Source: Phoronis australis (taxonomy: Eukaryota > Phoronida > Phoronidae). Taken from it: 64,000 nt of DNA. The stretch is taken from contig NMRA01000134.1 in NCBI GenBank assembly GCA_002633005.1, positions 62,001 through 126,000 of the forward strand, given 5' to 3'. A model generated the notes under the pieces. The model made no database searches and was not told the DNA's origin. It worked only from the letters and a program-made list of their open reading frames with translations. Below are positions 56,205 to 64,000 of the stretch, one piece after another; the stretch's first letter is position 1; the number at the start of each line of letters is the position of its first letter. The position numbers were made by a program, and so were the translations under genes.

Positions 56205-56790
56205 GTTATTGTGGTGAAGTATTGAAGTGTCATTTTGCTACAGACGACCGTCTTTAGCTGACCCTAGCAGAGATCAAGAAGCTTTTCTGCGAATTTATGC
56301 GTCACACTGATGAAAACATCTAAGTCACATTGTTGCAAGTACATTTTGCACAAAGAGGGTCACCTTAGGGGGCCGTCAATGTCTTTAATTCTTTCCAACT
56401 CGAAAACTACTCCCGTAATCTAACTTTTTCTTCAAGCAGTCCTTCGTTCAGTTGCTCAGATTGTCAACTGGCCACTTTTAACGCTGCATATGGTCCTGGT
56501 GAGTGTGGTAAATATAGAAGCGAGCGCATTGTAAAAATGGCCAGTTGCCGATTTGGGCAACTGAGCGGAGTTGAATGAAGGAAGGACTGCTCAAAGAAAA
56601 AGTTTGTTTACAGGAGTATTCGTTGGAGTTGGAAGGAATGAAAGACATGGATGACCTCCTCAGGCAGCCCTCTGGCTCTATACTGCAAAAGGTACTTATA
56701 ACAACGTAACTGATATTTTTAATCAGTGTGAGGCTTATGGTGTACGAAGCTAGAAGCTTCACTGTCTCTACAGACACAATTAGGGAGGAC
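56205..56790. repeat. Very long inverted repeat (arms about 240 bp)
   Basis: Left arm 56240-56478 and right arm 56526-56780 are imperfect complements over their length: AAGAAGCTTTTCTGCG, CACACTGAT, CACAAAGAGGG, CTAACTTTTTCTTCAAGCAG and CAACTGGCCA in the left arm all have partners on the right. The spacer is about 48 bp. A second copy of the right arm follows an N at 56989. Confidence 0.75.
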
Positions 56791-56989
56791 AGCATTTTTC
56801 AAAAATTTTAGAAAATGTGCATGTAATATACATCATTAGAAAGCTCTTTTCGAGACTAAAATAACGATAGTAAAATTTTTTAAATTGGACTTATGGTTCC
56901 GGAGAAAATGTCATTTTCGTGTCAAAATTTTTGGTAAAAATTCTGTCAAATCGAATCTGCGAGTTCAAAATATTATTATTTCAAAACTN

Positions 56990-57213
56990 GCAACTGAGCG
57001 GAGTTGAATGAAGGAAGGACTGCTCAAAGAAAAAGTTTGTTTACAGGAGTATTCGTTGGAGTTGGAAGGAATGAAAGACATCGATGACCTCCTCAGGCAG
57101 CCCTCTGGCTCTATACTGCAAAAGGTACTTATTACAACGTAACTGATATTTTTAATCAGTGTGAGGCTTATGGTGTACGAAGCTAGAAGCTTCACTGTCT
57201 CTACAGACACAAT
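56990..57213. repeat. Near-exact copy of 56557-56780 after a single N
   Basis: 224 bp matching 56557-56780 with two visible mismatches (offset 433). The copy starts immediately after the N at 56989, as at 17742. Probably an assembly join across a palindrome, or two alleles in series. Confidence 0.9.
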
Positions 57214-58340
57214 ACAGGGTCAGGGGCTAGCTAGAAAGTAGAGGAGCAAAGAGACGGTGGTCACTGTCCGACTCTGTCTTTTTCAAGACCTTGTGTTTAT
57301 ATGTTAAAAATACAACAATCCTGCATGACTTAACAAGACCAAAACTTAAATCTTACAGCAAAAAGAGGTTGAAAGTAGGGCCTATGTATGCAAATCAAGT
57401 AACTCCTCAAGGAACCGTACACATTTTGTTACTCCGAAATGATGGGTTTCTGGTTCCGAGCTGTTTACCGAATAGCCAACTTTGTAGTCTGGGACCACAC
57501 TTTTGATAAGTTTTTCACTTCAGGTCGAAGAATCATAAAAACTCCAAAAATCTTTAAGTCTAATGATCATAATTGATTTTTATAACCAAAGGCGCCTGAA
57601 GATTTTCACATCTTTCATTTTTAAAGCAAATTTTCAGCATAAACAATATTCTTTGACCCACTTGCAATAGACTTAACCATTTCCTGTCTGACATTCCTAG
57701 CCAATCACACATACCTTAACTTCCTTTTATGGGACATGCCAACTAGCCGTCAGGGCCACGTTGACAAAATTTGATTGGGTGAATTTCGCCACGCGTACAA
57801 GAAGCCAGCAAGGCAGTGAGTTGTCATTTTCAAGTTCATTGTCGAAGCGGTAAGTGGTGATTGTTGCAAAGCTCTTACTAGTTTTCTGTAAATGTGCTCT
57901 TGCAGCATTTTTATCGATTTTTGCAACACGTGTGTCGTGAAAGGAGTTTTGTGACTTGAGAGCACTGTCCCTGCCAAGTTTACGGCACGGTGCACTCGAG
58001 CGACACTGATTGACGACTTTCATTGACAGTGAGTTGACAGTAAAGAACCTGAAAGTGAAAGTCGTTGACAACTCTGTTTCGTTAGTTTGACTGCACTCAA
58101 TATCACAATGACTTAAATTTGAAATTCAGGCTATCCGTAGTGAGCCGACGATTTATCAAGGTAACTCCACGTCTCTAACCCCAGATTCAGGATTTAAAGC
58201 CCCATTGACTTCATAGACATTGCATGTTGCAATCACGGGCGTTGATCAGAAGCTGAGGACGCCTGTGGTTGCAATGAAGTCTTTAGTGTTGACCTGTCAT
58301 TTTTCTATTCCAGTAGGCCTAACTTGGAAGTGTGGACACA

Positions 58341-58442
58341 ATGCAAATCCACGTGGCCGTGTTAATACTAGCAGTGGCAGCTACGGGACAATCCTCGGCC
58401 ATACCCACTCAGGAAGACCACAAAGATAGAGTCATCGACAAA
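58341..58442 (+). CDS. RCN1: Reticulocalbin exon 1: start codon and signal peptide
   Basis: ATG at 58341, 34 codons, donor GTATTA (weak but in phase 0). A hydrophobic core is followed by small residues (GQSSA), a plausible signal-peptidase site near residue 20. DHKDRV resembles the KDRV segment of calumenin. A pyrimidine-rich CCAG about 27 bp upstream may be a 5' UTR acceptor. Confidence 0.82.
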
Positions 58443-61400
58443 GTATTACATTTTTCACTCCTTTCCATTTTTATGTTGGGACAGTAGTTTCCACAAATTA
58501 ACTGATATAACATGGGTGGCGCAGCACTGAAAAAGTGGGGGGTTATAGCCCCCAGACCATGGGCGGCGCAGCACCTAGTTATCATTTCTTATTATTTTCA
58601 TATTTTGATGTCCACCTTTCTATTGGCCAAACCTCTTTAAGGCTAGCTATGAATATTGGTTTATGTGTTCGTACTCGGAAGATCATTTCTGACAATATTT
58701 TTTTACTTCTTTGGCAGTTCTCTTTTTTGCGTCCGCAGCTGTTTCTCTTAAAGGAAAAAAACACTATTAAGGGGTTATTGGGCTATGCGGCTTGACTTAA
58801 GGAGTTTGAATGCTCAAACTGCATTCGTGTGACTTGTGTGAGTTGGCCAAAATTTCAACTTGTATTTCCAAATTTCAGTTAATAAAATTAAATGTGACCT
58901 GGAGCTCATTATGCTGTGTCCTGCAATCTGTCAATTTTTTATTTTATTACGTTTCTGTGTTTTTGTCAGAACAGATTTTACAACAAAGTAATAGTTTCTC
59001 ATTTTGTTTCACAAAACTGTTTCTAATATGCCGGCAATCGTACTTGTAATGATAGTTTAATTGTAAAAATTTCCTGATCTTCCTGATTTTTGTCTTGCGT
59101 TGAAAGCGATGGTGAAATTGTTTTTTAATTGGATTCTGTTGTGCTTTGAAAGCTTTGACATTGCCTGTTGTTGGTAATGTACATCAGTTTGAAATGAAAA
59201 CACATTGTGTTGTCTTAAGGGTTTGTGCCCTTCTCATTGACTTGGCTGTACCATATTAATGTTACCACACGATACATTTAGTATTGTTATCACCACTTAA
59301 CCACACTAATGTCTTGTTTGTCTGATGTGCTGGTGTGTTCATTGTTGCCACGTTTGCATATTTTATTTCATAGACGATATAAGAATAACATCTCTTTTTG
59401 AGATTAATGGTTTGACGTGTATTTGATGATAGGAAATATGATGCCAAATTGACAATGCCAGCAACAATTTGTGTTGTTTCATTCATTAAAACTTTTGTAG
59501 ACCAGTTTATGTGTTAGTAGTAAATATTTTTGTTTTGTTTACTTACAGAGTAATATTTGTAACAGAATACTCATGTTTTCAGTGCGGGAGACTGAAATAT
59601 TCTTAACTTCTCTTAAGTTGAATGAACTTCCTTATTTTTTTCAAAATCATAAATATGATCAAGTTTTAGGTAAACAATTTTTCTGTTGTGATTCTCATCC
59701 TCATTGGGTTGAATCCTATACAGAAGGACTGATCAGTAGGGGTGACAGTGTCAATCACCTGCACCATATGCGATTCACCTGCGCCATGAGCGATTCACCT
59801 GAGCCATGTGCGATTTTCTTTCAATTCTAATAATGCTTTTCGGCAACAACACATTCATATGTATTCACTGTTACATATGCCAATTAATGAGATGTCCTTA
59901 ACCTAGTGAATCCTAAATTGCAAGTTATCGAGTGACATGACTACAGTTTTATCAAATCCCATATGAAAGTCTGTTTTTTGCATTTTGTTCGTTTTTTGAA
60001 GAAATTGTTTCCATTTACTCGTGGAGAGTATAGAAGAGACCCTCGTAACAAGGAGCACTTTACACTCTGCCAACCAGACATTACACCTTTACACCTTTAT
60101 CAAGCCCAAAATCAACTTGTATCTTGGCATGTCTGAATGAGCTTACTAGTACTCACTTATCAGCTGAAAGAACTGTCCATGTCATCTGGGTCAAAGCTCA
60201 TATTAACATTGATGGTAATGAAGCTATAATGGCTATCTTGCAAAGCAGGGAACAAGTTCACCCTGTTATGTACCAGGGCCCTACACACTAGTCTCGCATA
60301 GTTGCTTTTTGAAAGGTAAAAGTGAAACAGTGGATGTTCAAATTACCTGCAAATACATGGAGGAAGAGCTAAACTTGCAGACAAATGAAATACTTCTCTG
60401 ACTTGTTAAACCAAACAGTTCTAACACACTTTTATGGCTAGATAGGCTTAGCAATGGAGATGCTTCAAGTAATTACTGAGCTCTGCAACTTAGTTGGACA
60501 TTAAAATATCACAGGTCTCATTAACTGCTCGAATTATTTCAGCGTGATATGTAAACGGAGACTCCTCAACACTTAAAAGAGATATGTCAGAACGCACAGG
60601 TTTAATAGTCTTTCCCATTTCATGAAAAAGACAGAGGGATGTACATGAGTTATTAACCGGTGGTCAATGCAGTGGATGCACTCAGTCATGTGACCGAAGG
60701 ACACTTGGACACTGCTCAGTTTGTATCAAACCATCTGTCACTTTTTATATGTTCAATTGATTGATGCAAGTGCCTTAATAATGTCAGAGTTGGTGTTTAA
60801 TTGACTCAAATTCAAAAACATTATGATTTGGGATCCCAGTTTGAATTGTCAGATGAGGTATGTTCTGGGACGAGGTTGCGTATGTCAACCAAAACCCTTC
60901 ATTTACCGGTGATACATTATTTTTGCGTGAAATCTTGAATACTTTACCTGGTGAATGTACCTGGCTTCACATAGTTGTGAAATATGAAACAATGTCTCTA
61001 TTCCTTACTCTCAAATTATTACAATTTACTGAGAAATAGCAATGTAACAGCAATTTTAGCTACTGAACCCCAGATGTTAAGTTTCCTCCAATTCAATTGG
61101 CATTGGGCATTGTAGTTCTAAAATAACTTGGCAGTGAAAGGGTCATTTCAGAAAGCTAGCGATAACTGATGTCACTCGCCCGATAGGAGTTAGTGGGAAT
61201 GGGTTTTCGATAGACCAGAGTGTTCCTAATGGGAGAGGGACATGTAACTACTTTAAATGTCTTGTTATGCTATATTACATTGTATTTTGTTTCAACAAAA
61301 ATGGGTATGGCATTGCCTTTGCAACAAGTATTGTCCCTCCTGTTTGGAGTGGCTAGAAGACGCAGGTTTGCTTCCACCAAGGAACTAGGAAAAGATCAGG

Positions 61401-63009
61401 CAAAGTGAACGTGACAGGTTTTGTGTGATGTTTCAGAAACTTAGTGAAGAGAAGCACTTTGAGGGCGAAGACCACAACTCAGAATATGATCATGAAGCAT
61501 TCCTAGGCAAGGAGGAGGCACAGACATTTGACCAGTTGAGTCCTGAAGAGAGCTTGGAAAGGCTAGGGTGAGTAGAGTGTGTTGAATAGTCTTGAGTGGT
61601 GGAGAGGCTTGGATGAACAAGGGTTGTTTGTCAGTCTGGCTATCTTAGAGAGACCAGAGTTATTGAGGACTGTTGGTTGGTATGACTGTCTTAGAGAGGC
61701 CAGAGTTATTATGGACTGTTGGTTGGTCTGGCTCTCTTGGAGAGGCTTGAGTGAGTATTTAGTTTTGAATGTTGAGTGTTGATCAGCCTGGCTACCGTGG
61801 AGTGACAATCAGCCAAGCAGGTTTCTATAATGGACAGGATGCCTTCCAGATCTACTTAAACTGCACCCCGTTGTGGCCTTTGTGTATATAAATATGTGGA
61901 TGCATGTTGCCATCATCTCTGTCTAGGCGTCCAGGTATCCATCGTTTCAGACAAGTTTGACCTTTTTATTCTGTATATTTTAAGATAAGCACTGCGATCA
62001 CAGGTGTATTTCAACACTCTGTGTTGTTTTTGAAATTCATTCATTGAGAAGATTTTTTTTTGTTGTTCCTATAGAAAGGTTGTAGGTTAGGCTTTGAAAA
62101 TCAAAAATTTGCCTTGTATGTATTCACAACTGTTCATTGATTGCACAAGTAGCAGTGAACCTTACTGCTTATTTGTTAATCTCTTTACATTTCTTTGCTT
62201 GATTTCTCTACTCGTATCCAGTGGCCATGCAGGAGCACTCAAGCTTATTGACATTTCATTTGGGATTTTTTTTCAGGAAAATTGTGGATAAGATAGACAA
62301 GGACGCAGACAAAAAGGTTACAGAGGCTGAGCTGGTGGCATGGATCAAGCATGTGCAAGGCCGTTACATTATGGCTGACACTGAGCGACAATGGAAGGAT
62401 CATGAATTGGAGGATGGCCAGCTGACATGGGACCAGTACAAGGCACGTGTCTACGGTGGTGTTACAGGTGAGAAAAGGACAAGGGAGGTGCCTCTCATTG
62501 TCATTGTCTTTTGTGTTGCAGACATTTACTTAGGCGGAATATAGAAATTGTTGTTTCTTACACGTCACTGTGACATTCTTTCTGTTTGAAGTTATTTGTG
62601 AAGACACCACAATAAACACAATTATAAACACATAACTACATTTTTGAAGTGTTTTCCCAACCTGTTTTCTTCATTTCCTTGTTACTAATTCTTGTTATTT
62701 TCTATTTGTTCGAATCCGTAGAAACATTACCGGGAAATGCTCCTAATTAACATTAGATGTGATCTTCGTGTGACCTTGCAGATGAAGAGATGAACAGTGA
62801 GCCTTACAACTACGCGTCCATGATTAGTCGCGATGAGCGGCGATGGAAACGGGCAGATGTCAACGCAGACAATAAAATGACAATGGAAGAGTTTTCTCAC
62901 TTCCTACACCCCGAGGATGTGGAACACATGAGGGACGTTGTCGTCGAGGAGACCATGGAGGATATTGACAAAGACAGTGATGGTTTCATCAGTGTTGAGG
63001 AGTATATTG
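58341..63009 (+). CDS. RCN1: Reticulocalbin/calumenin-like EF-hand protein, C-terminus beyond window
   Basis: Exons 58341-58442, 61437-61567, 62277-62467 and 62782-63009 join in phase (0, 2, 1) to give 217 residues plus one base. CREC-family proteins (about 315-330 residues, six EF-hands, C-terminal HDEL-type signal) are calcium-binding chaperones of the ER and secretory pathway. Visible here: a signal peptide ([12 protein letters not shown]), the family block [20 protein letters not shown]1 at 85-96, a degenerate EF2 at 120-131, EF3 at 167-178 and EF4 at 204-215, with [10 protein letters not shown] and [10 protein letters not shown] between them. EF5, EF6 and the retention signal lie past the right edge. 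[10 protein letters not shown] and linkage favour RCN1 over calumenin, but the family split may postdate this lineage. Confidence 0.93.
59752..59815. repeat. Tandem repeat, three copies of 20 bp
   Basis: CGATTCACCTGCGCCATGAG-like unit repeated in the reticulocalbin first intron. Confidence 0.8.
60100..60440 (+). pseudogene. Relic of a retrotransposon RNase H domain
   Basis: Translation around 60178-60240 gives [20 protein letters not shown], the WVxxH...GNE(xAD) signature of RNase H domains in non-LTR retrotransposons. A frameshift then follows where AD and LAKQGT would be expected. Further on, [11 protein letters not shown] (about 60376-60408) resembles the usual RQTK segment, behind a stop codon. 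Clearly dead; element family not determined. Confidence 0.5.
61437..61567 (+). CDS. RCN1: Reticulocalbin exon 2
   Basis: 131 bp, acceptor GTTTCAG, donor GTGAGT, phase 0 in and 2 out. It encodes [19 protein letters not shown] and [10 protein letters not shown], diagnostic of reticulocalbin/calumenin. Confidence 0.95.
61590..61790. repeat. Tandem repeat, about four copies of 46 bp
   Basis: CTTAGAGAGRCCAGAGTTAT units at 61644 and 61690, with diverged copies on either side, in the intron after reticulocalbin exon 2. Confidence 0.8.
62277..62467 (+). CDS. RCN1: Reticulocalbin exon 3: EF-hands 1 and 2
   Basis: 191 bp, acceptor TTTTTTTCAG, donor GTGAGA, phase 2 in and 1 out. EF1 loop is [12 protein letters not shown], all calcium ligands present. 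The EF2 region is [16 protein letters not shown]: one residue shorter before the central Gly than relatives, and Gln replaces the position-12 Glu. EF2 is therefore probably not a calcium site. Confidence 0.95.
62782..63009 (+). CDS. RCN1: Reticulocalbin exon 4: EF-hands 3 and 4
   Basis: 228 bp, acceptor CCTTGCAG, donor GTGAGT, phase 1 in and 1 out. EF3 loop is [12 protein letters not shown] and EF4 loop is [12 protein letters not shown]; both look calcium-competent. [10 protein letters not shown] and HFLHPED lie between, as in the family. Confidence 0.95.
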
Positions 63010-64000
63010 GTGAGTGCAGTGGGTGGAGGAAGGCAGTGTTGATTGATGGATTTATGAGTCGGCATTATGTGAGGGGGGTGCGAACTTGACAGATGTGTGG
63101 AGCTTTGAAGTGTTTAAAATTGATTGAGATATCCGTTTAATGAACCATGGTGAATATTGAGAAGAAAGAGTTGCTTCTTCAACATTACCAGGGCCTTCAC
63201 TTTCTTGATCAGAAAGGTGCCTGTATCTTTTAAAAGCCGGATTTTCGTGTGTTTTTATGCCAAGATGGTAATTTTCAGGTCATTTTTTACATGGATGTCA
63301 TGTTTATTTACTGCAATGCCATTCAGCCCTTATTCCATCTCTGAATAGACGAGAAGAGCAATGCTTAAACTGTTCTATAACTTAGCTAACGGTGTTGTTG
63401 CTGTGAATAATTCTCATGAGTTAGCTTTTCAAATGTCGTCTGCTTGGAACTGCTTCCCAAAGGAGTGGACAGCAAGTTCATCAGTAAAAAAACATATCCT
63501 GTACGTTTCTATGCTCCACCGCATGACTCTATGTCATTCTCCTCTTGTAGAACTTGTTTGTGTGCCACTATTTCGAGGGCTCAAGAGCCCTGATTACTTC
63601 CTAATAAGCAAGAGATGAGAGCAGGTTGGAATGAATGAATGAAAAGAGTGTTGGCTTGTGTATAGTGTGAGACATGAATAAAACAAATTAACTTGGACAA
63701 AATCGTCACTAACAAACTTGGTTGTTTGCACATATGGAGGAAAGTTTTACGTTGTTGTCACAGATGCTTCCAAAGCTTGTCACCTCAGTTATGGGAGAAA
63801 CTTTTGTCAAAAAACAGTGCAGGAAAGGGGGTATGAGCATGATAAGAAATGTAGTAAAGTTAGTCAAAGCCCCATGCATTTCCATGTTTGTAAACTGCGC
63901 TTTAATTCGTGCTTTGGCGTGGAAACCTTTATTTTGGTTTTATAATACTTTTGTGTTAGCATTGCCTACCTAATTATATGTGATAAAACCACGTGCCCAT
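63010..64000 (+). other. Reticulocalbin intron running off the right edge
   Basis: No acceptor followed by a CREC-family continuation (phase 1, expected Gly-Asp/Ala-Asp then acidic sequence) was found, so EF5-EF6 and the ER retention signal lie outside the window. Confidence 0.7.

Larger units (their letters stand above)
54485..58340. other. Divergent intergenic region between IMMP1L and reticulocalbin
   Basis: Head-to-head spacer of about 3.9 kb that must hold both promoters and probable 5' UTR exons; no TATA-type promoter could be assigned. Contains the inverted repeats at 55221-55472, 56152-56184 and 56205-57213. Confidence 0.6.
58443..61436 (+). other. Reticulocalbin first intron, 3.0 kb
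   Basis: Holds a pair of direct repeats CATGGGYGGCGCAGCAC around a GGGGGTTATAGCCCCC palindrome (58511-58574), the 20-bp tandem array and the RNase H relic; otherwise featureless. Confidence 0.8.

Noticed and set aside
56478-57210. Two near-identical minus-strand frames of 105 and 81 codons
   Set aside because: They are the same inverted-repeat arm read twice because of the duplication beside the N; not paralogous genes.
57727-58071. 114-codon minus-strand frame upstream of reticulocalbin
   Set aside because: No domain; lies in the probable promoter/5' UTR zone.
63760-63800. Possible next reticulocalbin exon after CACAG
   Set aside because: Phase fits but the translation (DASKACHLSYG) has no resemblance to the family after EF4.

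Overview
The window is intron-rich, AT-rich eukaryotic DNA from an animal. The three proteins read as bilaterian orthologues, the introns have canonical GT-AG ends, and the spaces between exons hold SINE- and MITE-like repeats. An invertebrate (deuterostome or lophotrochozoan) is the most economical reading, but the species cannot be fixed from sequence alone. I see no bacterial operons, CRISPR arrays or rRNA genes.

Three protein genes can be assembled exon by exon, with reading-frame phase agreeing at every splice junction.
(1) 27811-45240, plus strand: an ABTB2/ABTB3-family protein with a histone-fold-like N-terminal domain, ankyrin repeats and a BTB/POZ domain. It has 16 visible coding exons, 1067 residues, a stop codon and a poly(A) signal.
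(2) 54484-49665, minus strand: IMMP1L, subunit 1 of the mitochondrial inner membrane peptidase. It has four coding exons and the Ser/Lys catalytic dyad. The last short C-terminal exon was not found.
(3) 58341 to beyond the right edge, plus strand: a reticulocalbin/calumenin-type EF-hand protein of the secretory pathway. It starts with a signal peptide and shows four of the usual six EF-hands before the window ends.
(1) and (2) are tail to tail; (2) and (3) are head to head. Human ABTB2, IMMP1L and RCN1 all lie in 11p13, so this looks like conserved ancestral linkage rather than a functional operon; the three proteins act in different compartments.

Layout. 1-27.8 kb has no convincing coding exon and is probably the first intron and/or upstream region of the ABTB gene. 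It holds two large TIR elements (1177-2798, 14140-15536), a SINE with a target-site duplication (25548-25776), a 3 x 94-bp tandem array and a 323-bp exact duplication beside an N. 27.8-45.2 kb is the ABTB gene; its introns carry two related TA-flanked TIR elements with CGCCC-rich ends, one containing a 493-bp assembly gap. 45.2-54.5 kb is intergenic DNA plus IMMP1L, with degenerate dispersed repeat arrays and a second SINE copy. 54.5-58.3 kb is the divergent intergenic region with a very long inverted repeat that is partly duplicated next to an N. 58.3-64 kb is the reticulocalbin gene, whose first intron contains a decayed retrotransposon RNase H fragment.

No clearly new molecular system was found. 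The most useful leads are the linkage group, the SINE and TIR families, an altered second EF-hand loop in the reticulocalbin, a hairpin in the ABTB 3' UTR, and two probable assembly artefacts.
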